From NCBI GenBank assembly GCA_026126105.1, contig JAHCJV010000001.1, positions 62,001-126,000 of the forward strand: DNA of 64,000 nt. The letters are read 5' to 3'. Under the pieces are notes generated by a model. It had not been told where the DNA came from, searched no databases, and was given only the letters and a program-made list of their open reading frames with translations. Shown here piece after piece: positions 17,577 to 25,383 of this stretch. The position numbers were made by a program, and so were the translations under genes. Numbering within the stretch: the stretch's first letter is position 1; the number at the start of each line of letters is the position of its first letter. The DNA is from Enhydrobacter sp. GTDB taxonomy: Bacteria > Pseudomonadota > Alphaproteobacteria > Reyranellales > Reyranellaceae.

Positions 17577-18638
17577 GTGACACATGAGGGAAAGAACTTG
17601 AGCAGCGGGAAATTCCTGGAGACGCTCGCCGGGACGCGCTTTCCGACGCCGCCGATCTGGCTAATGCGCCAGGCCGGACGCTATCTGCCGGAGTACCGTG
17701 CCGTTCGGGCAACGACAAAGTCGTTCCTCGAGTTCTGCTATACACCGGAGAAAGCCGTCGAGGTCACGTTGCAGCCGATCCGGCGGTTCGGGCTCGACGC
17801 TGCCATCATCTTCTCCGATATCCTCGTGGTGCCTGACGCGCTGGGCCAGAAAGTCTGGTTCGCCGAGGGCGAAGGTCCGAAGCTCGAGCCACTCACGGAC
17901 CCCGCACAGTTCGGACAGCTCTCGCGGGCGCGGCTCACCGACCATCTGGAGCCAGTCTATGCCGCCATATCTGCGACCCGGCAGGCGCTCCCAAATGACA
18001 TTGCGCTACTGGGATTTGCCGGCGCGCCGTTTACGCTCGCCTGCTACATGATCGAAGGCGGCAGCAGCAAGGACTTCGCCAAGGTGAAGCTCTGGGCCTA
18101 TCGTCATCCGGAGTCCTTCGCGCTTCTCGTCGATCTGCTGGTCGACTCGGTGGTCGACCACCTCGCCAATCAAGTCGAGGCCGGTGCCGATGCTGTCCAG
18201 CTGTTCGACTCGTGGGCGGGGATTCTGCCGGAGGAGCAGCTGTTCGGCTGGTCACTGGAACCGATGGTGCGCATCGCCCACGCTCTGCGCGCCCGCCATC
18301 CCAAGGTGCCGGTAATTGCCTTCCCACGCGCGGTTGGTCCGGCAGCGCTGATGTACCGCCGGCCGGACGCCTTCAGCGCTCTCTCGATAGACACCGGAAT
18401 CGGTGCACACTGGGCCGCTCAGAAGTTGCAACCCCACATCCTGCTGCAGGGAAATCTGGACCCCATCATGCTCGTGGCCGGCGGTCCCGCGCTCGAGCGC
18501 GAGGCGACGCGGATTCTGGACAAGCTCGGTCAGGGTCGCTTCGTGTTCAACCTGGGTCACGGAGTAATCCCGCAGACGCCGCCGGAACATGTTGCCCAGC
18601 TCGTCGACATCGTGCGCAACTGGAAGCCGTCGGCATGA
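17577..18638 (+). CDS. hemE: Uroporphyrinogen decarboxylase
   Basis: Converts uroporphyrinogen III to coproporphyrinogen III in heme synthesis. The 353 residues carry the active-site arginine motif IWLMRQAGRYLPEYR at about 25-39 and FSDILVVPDALGQ with the catalytic Asp. The GTG start is supported by AGGA 6 nt upstream; a TTG seven codons later is the alternative. It heads hemE-hemH-hemJ. rho, which often follows these genes in alphaproteobacteria, is not here. Confidence 0.97.
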   Translation: MTHEGKNLSSGKFLETLAGTRFPTPPIWLMRQAGRYLPEYRAVRATTKSFLEFCYTPEKAVEVTLQPIRRFGLDAAIIFSDILVVPDALGQKVWFAEGEGPKLEPLTDPAQFGQLSRARLTDHLEPVYAAISATRQALPNDIALLGFAGAPFTLACYMIEGGSSKDFAKVKLWAYRHPESFALLVDLLVDSVVDHLANQVEAGADAVQLFDSWAGILPEEQLFGWSLEPMVRIAHALRARHPKVPVIAFPRAVGPAALMYRRPDAFSALSIDTGIGAHWAAQKLQPHILLQGNLDPIMLVAGGPALEREATRILDKLGQGRFVFNLGHGVIPQTPPEHVAQLVDIVRNWKPSA

Positions 18639-18711
18639 TGATGGTCGATTCTATACCCTCTCGGATTGTCTTTCCCCTGGCAGAGGCGGAGAGAACAGGC
18701 AGAACGCTCGC

Positions 18712-19659
18712 GTGAAAATCGCCATCATCCTCTTCAATCTCGGCGGCCCCGATTCTCCCGACGCCGTGAAGCCCTTTCTGCGCAACCTGTTCAGCGATCC
18801 CGCGATCATCACTTTGCCGGCCTGGCTGCGTTTGCCGCTCGCCAGCTTCATCGCGTCTCGTCGCGCGCCGAAGGCACGCGAGATCTACGCGAAAATTGGC
18901 GGGGGCTCGCCAATCGTCGGGCAGACCGAGGCGCAGGCGCGGGCGCTCGAAGCGGCGCTCGGCCCGGAGCACGAATGGCGCGGCTATGTCTGCATGCGCT
19001 ACTGGCATCCGATGACGGAGGCGGTCGTCAGCGCCGTGCAGCGCTTTGCACCGGACCGCATCGTGCTGCTGCCGCTCTATCCGCAGTTTTCGACGACGAC
19101 GACGGCATCGTCATTCAAGGCCTGGAAGAAGGCATCGAGCCTCAAGGCGCCGACAGTCGAGATCGAGAGCTACCCTACCGAACCAGGGTTCGTTCGGGCT
19201 TCGGTAGAGCTCATCACGCAAGGACTCGCAGCGGCCGGCGATGGTCCAAAGCGCGTGCTGTTCTCCGCCCATGGCTTGCCGGAGAAGATCATCAAGGCGG
19301 GCGATCCGTACCAGGCCCAGGTCGAGCAGACGGCGGGGGCGATCGGCCAGCATCTGGGAGGAGTGGATTGGTCAGTCTGCTACCAGAGCCGGGTCGGGCC
19401 GCTGAAGTGGATCGGGCCGTCGACAGAGGCGGAAATCCGGCGCGCTGCTGACGACGGTAGGGGAGTCGTGCTTTATCCGCTGAGCTTCGTGTCGGAGCAT
19501 TCGGAGACGCTCGTCGAACTCGACATCGAGTATCGCCACCTCGCCGAGCAGGCCGGTGTGCCAACGTACGTACGCGTGCCCGCCGTCGGCACCCATCCGC
19601 TATTCATCCACGGTTTGGCCAATCTGGTTCGGGCGGCGCTATGGTCTACGAGATCCTGA
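18712..19659 (+). CDS. hemH: Ferrochelatase
   Basis: Inserts ferrous iron into protoporphyrin IX (or the coproporphyrin-path equivalent). The GTG at 18712 gives 315 residues beginning VKIAIILFNLGGPDSPDAV, the normal family N-terminus; the frame is open further upstream but unconserved. LFSAHGLPEKI holds the metal-binding His, and SFVSEHSETLVELDIEY holds the conserved Glu. It ends 19 nt inside hemJ, implying coupled translation. Confidence 0.96.
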   Translation: MKIAIILFNLGGPDSPDAVKPFLRNLFSDPAIITLPAWLRLPLASFIASRRAPKAREIYAKIGGGSPIVGQTEAQARALEAALGPEHEWRGYVCMRYWHPMTEAVVSAVQRFAPDRIVLLPLYPQFSTTTTASSFKAWKKASSLKAPTVEIESYPTEPGFVRASVELITQGLAAAGDGPKRVLFSAHGLPEKIIKAGDPYQAQVEQTAGAIGQHLGGVDWSVCYQSRVGPLKWIGPSTEAEIRRAADDGRGVVLYPLSFVSEHSETLVELDIEYRHLAEQAGVPTYVRVPAVGTHPLFIHGLANLVRAALWSTRS

Positions 19660-20072
19660 AGGCCCTTCATATCGTCGCGGTGATTTCGTGGATGGCGGGT
19701 CTGCTCTATCTGCCGCGCCTGTTCGTCTATCACGCAGACACTCCGGCCGGATCGCCGCAGAGCGAGACCTTCAAAATCATGGAACGTCGGCTGTTCCGCG
19801 GCATCATGAACCCGGCGATGATCCTCGTCTGGATCTTCGGACTGGTGCTCGCCTGGCAGGGCCAGTGGTGGCACGCCGGGTGGTGGCAGATAAAGTTCGC
19901 GCTCGTTGCCGGGTTGACCGCCGTCCATCACCTCTACGGTCGCTGGCGCAAAGATTTCGAGGCGGACCGTAACAGTCGTCCGTCCCTCTATTTCCGGTGG
20001 TGGAACGAGGTGCCGACACTGCTGATGATCGCCATCGTCTTCCTGGCGGTCCTGAAGCCCTCCTTCGCATAG
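19641..20072 (+). CDS. hemJ: Protoporphyrinogen oxidase HemJ
   Basis: Membrane protoporphyrinogen IX oxidase of the HemJ (UPF0093) type. The 143 residues have four hydrophobic segments, the conserved early His in LKALHIVAVISWMAGLLYL, and a Lys in the third segment (WWQIKFAL) that the family uses with it. The gene overlaps the hemH 3' end by 19 nt. With hemE and hemH it covers late heme synthesis; hemD and hemY are at the far end of the window. Confidence 0.95.
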   Translation: MVYEILKALHIVAVISWMAGLLYLPRLFVYHADTPAGSPQSETFKIMERRLFRGIMNPAMILVWIFGLVLAWQGQWWHAGWWQIKFALVAGLTAVHHLYGRWRKDFEADRNSRPSLYFRWWNEVPTLLMIAIVFLAVLKPSFA

Positions 20073-20241
20073 GCCGTAGAGTTACGTAGCGGTACGACCG
20101 AAAAGTACGCGGTGTTCACCGGGCAATCGCGCGCCGCGCTACCCGCACGGTGAGTTGCGAAGAGGATGCGCGCATCGCGGGTCGTCGCGCCGCGCGAAAC
20201 CGGTATGGTGCGTCACGCCGCCGGCGCTATAAACTGTCGCC

Positions 20242-20757
20242 ATGAACGATTGGCGCGACGACATCTTCGAGGTCTTTCAGGACCATGACATCAAGCAGGT
20301 TTATCATGTGCCGGATGCGGGGCATTCGCGCCTCATAGAAGCCTGCCAGAAATCGAACTCGGTGCGCACTATGGCGCTGACGACCGAAGAGGAAGGCATT
20401 GCGATTGCCGCCGGCGCCTGGCTCGGCGGTCAGCGGTCCGCGATGCTGATGCAGAGTTCCGGCGTCGGCAACACCATCAACATGGTGGGACTGACAAAGA
20501 CGCTGCGGTTCCCGTTCCTGACGCTCATCACGATGCGGGGCGACTATGGCGAGTTCAATTCCTGGCAGTATCCGATGGGACAGGGGACGCCCAAGGTGCT
20601 CGAGGCAATGGGCATGCTGCTCTATTCGGTCGACAAGGCCGAGGATGTGAAGGCAACCGTCGATGCGGCCGCGCGCTCGGCGTTCCATGGCGGCCAGTCG
20701 GTGGCCGTCCTGCTGCGCCAGAAGCTCATCGGCATCAAGACATTCGGGAAGAAGTGA
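20242..20757 (+). CDS. Thiamine-diphosphate decarboxylase, alpha subunit (ComD/sulfopyruvate-decarboxylase-like)
   Basis: A 171-residue PYR-type half of a split ThDP decarboxylase. It has the activating glutamate region ALTTEEEGIAIAAGAWLGG (about 46-64) and the QSSGVGNTINM block typical of sulfopyruvate and phosphonopyruvate decarboxylase alpha parts. The PP half is the next gene, starting 1 nt after its stop. The substrate should be a 2-oxo acid; no phosphonate or sulfonate genes are near, so the substrate is unknown. A TATAAA string lies 10 nt before the start, but a promoter there is uncertain. Confidence 0.88.
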   Translation: MNDWRDDIFEVFQDHDIKQVYHVPDAGHSRLIEACQKSNSVRTMALTTEEEGIAIAAGAWLGGQRSAMLMQSSGVGNTINMVGLTKTLRFPFLTLITMRGDYGEFNSWQYPMGQGTPKVLEAMGMLLYSVDKAEDVKATVDAAARSAFHGGQSVAVLLRQKLIGIKTFGKK

Positions 20758-20758
20758 C

Positions 20759-21373
20759 ATGAGCCAGGCCACTCTTCAGCGCCGTCCGCTGGTGAAGAAA
20801 ATCCTCGCCGGTGCCGACGACAATCTCCTGGTGATTGCAGGCCTCGGCTCGTCCAACTGGGACATCACCAACGCGGGCGACCGACCACTGAACATGCCGC
20901 TGTGGGGCGCGATGGGAGCGCCGGTCGGCATGGGCCTCGGCCTCGCCATCGCCCAACCGACCAAGCGCGTGCTCGTGATCACGGGCGACGGCGACATGCT
21001 GATGAGCCTGGGTTCTCTCGCCACCGTCGCTGCCCAGTCTCCCGACAATCTCGCGATCTGCGTGCTCGACAACGAGAAGTTCGGCGAAACGGGTAATCAG
21101 GCGACGCATACTTCGCCGCGCAACAACGGTCCGACCGATTCGGGCGCCGGTACCGATCTCGCGATGATTGCCAAAGGCTGCGGGATCGCCGATTGCAGCA
21201 CCGTCACCGAGAAGGCCGAAGTGTCCCAGCTCGTGAAGGATCTGCGCGGCAAGAAGGGCCCGATCTTCCGCTTGGTCAAGGTGATGGTCGAGAAGCTCGA
21301 ATTCGTCATGCCGCCCCAGGATGGCGCCCATCTCAAGGACCGGTTTCGTCAAGCACTGCTCGGGAACCCCTGA
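20759..21373 (+). CDS. Thiamine-diphosphate decarboxylase, beta subunit (ComE-like)
   Basis: The 204-residue ThDP/Mg-binding half. The canonical GDG-to-N motif is complete: ITGDGDMLMSLGSL, then LDNEKFGETGNQ about 25 residues on. MPLWGAMGAPVGMGLGLA matches the entry to the PP domain. It pairs with the alpha subunit directly upstream. Its TGA shares an adenine with the next gene's ATG, so a C45-family Ntn hydrolase is translated from the same message. Related enzymes act on sulfopyruvate, phosphonopyruvate or similar 2-oxo acids. Confidence 0.88.
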   Translation: MSQATLQRRPLVKKILAGADDNLLVIAGLGSSNWDITNAGDRPLNMPLWGAMGAPVGMGLGLAIAQPTKRVLVITGDGDMLMSLGSLATVAAQSPDNLAICVLDNEKFGETGNQATHTSPRNNGPTDSGAGTDLAMIAKGCGIADCSTVTEKAEVSQLVKDLRGKKGPIFRLVKVMVEKLEFVMPPQDGAHLKDRFRQALLGNP

Positions 21374-22506
21374 TGGCCTATGCACCCTTTCCGCTCGTCG
21401 AGCTGAGCGGCAGCCCGCGCGAGCGCGGTCGTCAGCATGGTCATGCCGCTCCTGATCGTATCAAGTGCGGCATCGAGATGTATTCGGAGTCGCTGGTAAG
21501 GAACGGCGTCGACTGGAAGCATCTCGAGCAGCGCGCCAATGCGCTCGTGCCAGTGGTCGAGAAGTTCGATCCGACCTACGTCGACGAGATGCGGGGAATT
21601 GCCGAGGGGGCAGGGGTATCGTTCGCCGGTGTGATGCTGATGAACGCGCGGACCGAGATGGTCGCCGCGGCGCGCAAGCAGCACACCCACCAGCATTTCC
21701 CGGACGGCTGCACGGCGGCATTTGCCCTGCCCGAAGCCAGCGCCGATGGCGTGCTGCTGCACGGCCAGAACTGGGACTGGCGCGCCGAATGCGCCGAAAC
21801 CGGCGTGGTGCTGCGAATTCGGCGCGATGACGGACCCGATATCCTTACCTTTACGGAGGCAGGAGGCCTGGCCCGTTCCGGCCTGAACTCGGCAGGCATC
21901 GGGCTTACCGCCAATGCGCTGGAATGCGATCGCGACTATCAACGTGGCGCAGGCGTTCCCCTGCCCTTCATTCGCCGCAAGGTGCTGGAGAGCAGCCATC
22001 TCGCCGAGGCGATACGCACGATCTTCTCGACTCCCAAGCTGGGCTCAAACCACATGGCGGTCAGCCATTGCGGAGGTGAGGCGTTCGGCTTCGAATGCGC
22101 TCCGGACGAGACGTTCTGGGTCGCTCCCGAGCGGGGCATCTACGTTCATGCCAATCACTGGATCGCGGACGCCGCCCGGGCGCGCGTAAAGGACACGGGC
22201 ATTCAGGAAACCCCCTGCTCGCTATATCGCGACATGCGGGTGCGTGAGCATCTGACGCCCAAGCAGGGCCACCTGACCTTGGAAGATCTCCGGCAAGCCT
22301 TTTTCGACGATTACGGCTCGCCATATTCGGTGTGCCGTCCGCCGCGACCCAATAATCGCGGAAACACCGTTGCGACATCGGCGATGATCCTGATGCGACC
22401 AGGCGAAGGCCACCTCGAAGCTTGCCCCATGCCTGCGCTCAACAGGCAGTTCACGACCTATACACTCACGCCGGACAAGATGGCGCAGAAGCAGGCCGCG
22501 GAGTAA
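21373..22506 (+). CDS. C45-family Ntn acyltransferase/hydrolase (penicillin acyltransferase-like)
   Basis: A 377-residue member of the acyl-CoA:6-aminopenicillanate acyltransferase superfamily. These are made as inactive precursors and cleave themselves before a Cys that becomes the nucleophile; here DGCTAAFA puts that Cys at residue 113. HGQNWDW follows, the block that helps form the oxyanion site. No signal peptide is visible. The start overlaps the upstream decarboxylase stop (ATGA). Family members make or break amide or ester bonds. The pairing with a 2-oxo-acid decarboxylase suggests a small catabolic or biosynthetic unit of unknown substrate. Confidence 0.87.
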   Translation: MAYAPFPLVELSGSPRERGRQHGHAAPDRIKCGIEMYSESLVRNGVDWKHLEQRANALVPVVEKFDPTYVDEMRGIAEGAGVSFAGVMLMNARTEMVAAARKQHTHQHFPDGCTAAFALPEASADGVLLHGQNWDWRAECAETGVVLRIRRDDGPDILTFTEAGGLARSGLNSAGIGLTANALECDRDYQRGAGVPLPFIRRKVLESSHLAEAIRTIFSTPKLGSNHMAVSHCGGEAFGFECAPDETFWVAPERGIYVHANHWIADAARARVKDTGIQETPCSLYRDMRVREHLTPKQGHLTLEDLRQAFFDDYGSPYSVCRPPRPNNRGNTVATSAMILMRPGEGHLEACPMPALNRQFTTYTLTPDKMAQKQAAE

Positions 22507-22532
22507 TCGCTGCGGCCCGCCTGATGCTCGGA

Positions 22533-23321
22533 TTAGTCCGGGTACCACGAGGGCTTGCGCTTCTCCCTGAAGCTGGCCAGCCCCTCCGTCGCCTCGTCCT
22601 GCTGGCGGGTACGGGCATGCTCCTCAATCAGGTCTCGCATCTCGCCCTCGTCGATGAAGGCCCGCGCCGAGGCAAGCGCGCGAAGTTTGGTCGCCGACGT
22701 AGCGGCCGGGGCATTCATGAGCACTGCTTCGATGATCTTCCCTCCTGCCTCCTCCAGGCCCCCAGTTGGGCAGACCTCGTGGACGAGCCCGAGCCGTTGT
22801 GCCTCCGCGGCACCAAACCGTTCACCCGTCAGGGCGTAACGGCGGACCTGACGCAAACCAATGGCCTGGCAGAGTTGCGGCAGAATGATTCCTGCCATCA
22901 AGCCCCATCGTGTTTCGCTTATGGAAAAAACAGCATCCTCGCTGGCCACGACGACATCGCACGCCGCAGCTATTCCGGTACCGCCGCCAAAGCATCCGCC
23001 CTGAATCAAGGCCAGCGTCGGCACTGGCGTCGTATCGAGGCGGCGGATCGCCTCTGCCGTCAGCCGGCTAACGGCTTCGTTCTCGCGCGGGCTTTGTCGG
23101 GCGACCCCGCTGATCCAGGCCAGATCCGCCCCCGCCTGGAAGTGCCGTCCATTGCCTTTCAGCACGACGATACGCAGTGAAGGCTCGCGGCCCAGCGCAT
23201 CCATGGCCGCATGCAGGCCGCCGATGAGATCGCCGTTGTAGGCGTTGTTGACCTTGGGGCGATTGAGCGTGACGGTGGCGACGCCGCGCCGATCGACGTC
23301 CCAGAGAACGGTGTCGTTCAT
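22533..23321 (-). CDS. Enoyl-CoA hydratase/isomerase family protein
   Basis: A crotonase-fold protein of 262 residues. The oxyanion-hole strings GNGRHFQAGADLAW (about 55-68) and GGCFGGGTGIAAACD (about 108-122) are present; the second Glu of classical hydratases is not obvious, so the exact reaction is open. The C-terminus FREKRKPSW is typical for the family. Its ATG lies 1 nt after the stop of the SnoaL-like gene, so the two form a leftward operon. Confidence 0.88.
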   Translation of the reverse strand: MNDTVLWDVDRRGVATVTLNRPKVNNAYNGDLIGGLHAAMDALGREPSLRIVVLKGNGRHFQAGADLAWISGVARQSPRENEAVSRLTAEAIRRLDTTPVPTLALIQGGCFGGGTGIAAACDVVVASEDAVFSISETRWGLMAGIILPQLCQAIGLRQVRRYALTGERFGAAEAQRLGLVHEVCPTGGLEEAGGKIIEAVLMNAPAATSATKLRALASARAFIDEGEMRDLIEEHARTRQQDEATEGLASFREKRKPSWYPD

Positions 23322-23322
23322 G

Positions 23323-23691
23323 TCACTCGGTCTTCAGGTAACTGTCCTTGAGGGAGATCTTGCCGTCCTTCACCTCATAAAGATCGATGCCGTATCGGTC
23401 GAACGCCTTGCCGGCATGATCGATTCCGGTGACGCGGAAGGTCCCGAACAACTTCTCGCCTGCACGATGGATGCGCGCCTCCGAAAAGCGGGCCTCTCGA
23501 TGCGCTTTGCTCTTGTCTGCAAAGTGAGCGCGCAGATCGTCTTTCCCCTTCAGCACACGCCCGGTCGGGGCTGCGCCGGCATTCAGGCGCCATTCGAAAT
23601 CGTCGGTAACGCATGCCGCAATCTCTTCGACATCGCCCTTGTTGAAGGCTCTTCCAAAACGGCGAAACAGATCGTCGATAGCATCCGTCAT
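23323..23691 (-). CDS. SnoaL/NTF2-like fold protein
   Basis: A 122-residue single-domain cone-barrel protein: an N-terminal helix DDLFRRFGRAFNKGDVEEIAACVTDD, then the strand pattern of SnoaL-like polyketide cyclases and ketosteroid isomerases, ending YEVKDGKISLKDSY. It lies directly upstream of, and probably co-translated with, an enoyl-CoA hydratase-like gene. It may be an isomerase or dehydratase acting on the same acyl substrate (inference). Confidence 0.82.
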   Translation of the reverse strand: MTDAIDDLFRRFGRAFNKGDVEEIAACVTDDFEWRLNAGAAPTGRVLKGKDDLRAHFADKSKAHREARFSEARIHRAGEKLFGTFRVTGIDHAGKAFDRYGIDLYEVKDGKISLKDSYLKTE

Positions 23692-23845
23692 GATTACAGC
23701 TCCGAAGGTTGCCCGATAGGGTGAAATCGAACAGGTCCGGCTAGGCCCTTGCCGCCGGCGACCTTTCTATCTCGGCCTTTCCCTCACCCGCGAAGGCCGC
23801 AACTCTGTGACATTGGCTACGGGTGATTTCATTCGCGAGTCTGGT

Positions 23846-24184
23846 CTATTTCGCGGGCTTCAAGAGAAAGGACTCGCGCTTGCGGCCCGCTTTCTCGGCT
23901 GCGACCAACCACAACGGAGGCCGGCCGCGACCTGTCCACTTGTTGCCCTTCTCGTCGGCATACTTGACCGGCACGGGTTTGCCGGCACCGCGGGACATAC
24001 CCCGCTTGCCGCCCTTGCTGAGGGCGACGGCCTGCCGCCAGTCGGCCGGCGACAGCGAGTGGAGCGAAATGAGTTTCGCCAATGCCGTGATCCGCTTATC
24101 CGCCTTCGCTTCTATGGTCTGGGCGCGTTTCTCCAGCGCCCGTATCTGGGCACGAATGGCGGAAAGAGATTTGGTGCGCGGCAT
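23846..24184 (-). CDS. H-NS family nucleoid-associated protein
   Basis: A 112-residue H-NS/MvaT-type DNA-binding protein. An N-terminal coiled-coil region (about 5-45, SAIRAQIRALEKRAQTIEAK) for oligomerisation is joined to a C-terminal DNA-binding core, VKYADEKGNKWTGRGRPPLWL (about 73-93), with the TGRGRPP hook that reads the AT-rich minor groove. GAGGAA lies about 6 nt before the ATG. The region upstream of its start is AT-rich, so autoregulation is plausible. Confidence 0.88.
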   Translation of the reverse strand: MPRTKSLSAIRAQIRALEKRAQTIEAKADKRITALAKLISLHSLSPADWRQAVALSKGGKRGMSRGAGKPVPVKYADEKGNKWTGRGRPPLWLVAAEKAGRKRESFLLKPAK

Positions 24185-24671
24185 GGACGATTCCTCGAAG
24201 AAGGTAGCAAGTGCTTAGACGAGTATTGCAAGATTAAGTACTACATAAAATTTCAGGGTCTTTGCAGGTTGTCCACAACCAATTCTGCATTTCATTGAAG
24301 CACCTCGGCACGGGAATCTGTCCACCCCGGACGATAATTGGCCAATTATCATGAAGCATTCCTCCAGCGCGGCGGACGTATTTTGCCTCCGAGGTCGCTG
24401 CGGTATTCTCCTCCCCAATGGTCCGCGCAAGCAGCCCGAGAGTTTTCCATGGCGAGGCAGCAGCGGAAAACGTCCTGCGCCAGCTCGACATCTGCTCAAT
24501 GGTGTAACGGCCCTCCGTCCGAATAAATCGTGGTTGAAATGCAGATGGGCCTGCCCGCGTAGCGTCTGATGCTCGTCCGAGTGTGATCGGCGGAGCGCAT
24601 CGCCAACCGCGCGCGACATCGAGTACCGCTCAGGCGGTTTATGCGGTCCCTCACACTGGCGGGAGCCTTTG
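24185..24671. other. Gene-poor, AT-richer region between the H-NS gene and a hypothetical gene
   Basis: About 490 bp with no gene I can support. The 24220-24300 stretch is clearly AT-richer than the rest of the window and should contain the H-NS-family promoter. It also holds a GGTTGT-CC-ACAACC inverted repeat (24267-24280) with an internal TTGTCCACA string, and an 18-bp perfect palindrome at 24333-24350. Open frames here (for example 24234-24491 on the minus strand) have no recognisable domain. Confidence 0.5.
24333..24350. repeat. 18-bp perfect palindrome
   Basis: GATAATTGGCCAATTATC is self-complementary over all 18 bases in a GC-rich genome, about 150 bp upstream of the H-NS-family start and about 320 bp upstream of the next rightward gene. 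Shape and size fit an operator for a dimeric regulator; no regulator is assigned. Confidence 0.6.
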
Positions 24672-25094
24672 GTGCAGTTCGTGCGTTGTTTGCGCATGAC
24701 ACAACGCCCTTGGACCCACCTCGTGAATGAACCGGCCGCTCGGCACCTCGTCGCGGTCAGGCTCGCACCGAAGGCCGCGGACGAACCTGCGGCGCTTCTG
24801 ACAACGCTCATCGAAGGCTTATGTCCGAACGCTGACTTCGCGCTCCTGACGCGATGCGAAGAAGAATGCGCGGTGACCTTCTGCGCCTTTGCAACCCCTC
24901 GGGACGCCGAGCAACTCGCATCCGCTGTCGGCGCGGAAGAGACGGAGGATTACCCGGAGTGGGCAAGCCAGCGCTGCTTCACCCTCGACGAGCCGACCGT
25001 GCAGGCAATCACCGAAGCGATCGAAGCGAATGTTTATTCCGGGGGCATGCCGCAACAACATCGCCCCACCGACGTTCTAACAGTCCAACACTGA
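24672..25094 (+). CDS. Hypothetical protein, unrecognised
   Basis: A possible 140-residue acidic protein from a GTG preceded by GGGAG 6 nt upstream; an ATG at 24696 is the alternative. It contains a run [24 protein letters not shown] and [17 protein letters not shown] that read like a small alpha/beta fold. There is no signal peptide or membrane segment, and I recognise no family. Third-position GC is high across the frame, which supports coding. It lies 14 bp before csbD on the same strand. Confidence 0.5.
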   Translation: MQFVRCLRMTQRPWTHLVNEPAARHLVAVRLAPKAADEPAALLTTLIEGLCPNADFALLTRCEEECAVTFCAFATPRDAEQLASAVGAEETEDYPEWASQRCFTLDEPTVQAITEAIEANVYSGGMPQQHRPTDVLTVQH

Positions 25095-25108
25095 TAGAGG
25101 AGAGACCG

Positions 25109-25300
25109 ATGAGCAGCACGACCGACAAGATCAAGGGCGCCGCCAACGAGGCGATCGGCAAGGCCAAGCAGGGTATTGGCGCGGCCGTCGACAGCGACAA
25201 GATGCGGGCCGAAGGCGCTCTGCAGGAGGCCAAGGGCGACATGCAGCAGGCCAAAGGCAAGGCCAAGGATGCGGTGAAGGACACGATCGATAAGGTCTAA
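25109..25300 (+). CDS. CsbD family stress-response protein
   Basis: A 63-residue, very hydrophilic, Lys/Ala/Asp-rich protein: [20 protein letters not shown] followed by [20 protein letters not shown]. This is the CsbD repeat pattern (PF05532), abundant under general stress in many bacteria, of unknown mechanism. The strong Shine-Dalgarno AGAGGAGAG lies just before the ATG. No EcfG-type promoter was found upstream. A strong stem-loop terminator follows 30 nt after the stop. Confidence 0.92.
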   Translation: MSSTTDKIKGAANEAIGKAKQGIGAAVDSDKMRAEGALQEAKGDMQQAKGKAKDAVKDTIDKV

Positions 25301-25329
25301 CCTATCGACACGACCCACACTCTAAAGCA

Positions 25330-25383
25330 GGCGCCGGCCTTCACACCTCGGGCGTGAAGGTCGGCGTCTCTATGTCTTTTTTT
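25330..25383 (+). terminator. Intrinsic terminator of csbD, overlapping the 3' end of the RND gene
   Basis: CGCCGGCCTTCAC (25332-25344) pairs with GTGAAGGTCGGCG (25354-25366) over 13 positions with one G-U pair, closed by a 9-nt loop and followed at 25377-25383 by TTTTTTT. The right arm is also the last codons of the convergent RND transporter gene, whose stop codon sits inside the stem. Confidence 0.75.

Noticed and set aside
24269-24277. TTGTCCACA as a DnaA box marking an origin
   Set aside because: The same 9-mer also occurs inside mnmG (2585-2593), so one copy is not evidence; no cluster is present.
24234-24491. 85-codon minus-strand frame in the AT-rich gap
   Set aside because: No Shine-Dalgarno, no recognisable domain, and it crosses the perfect palindrome; not convincing as a gene.
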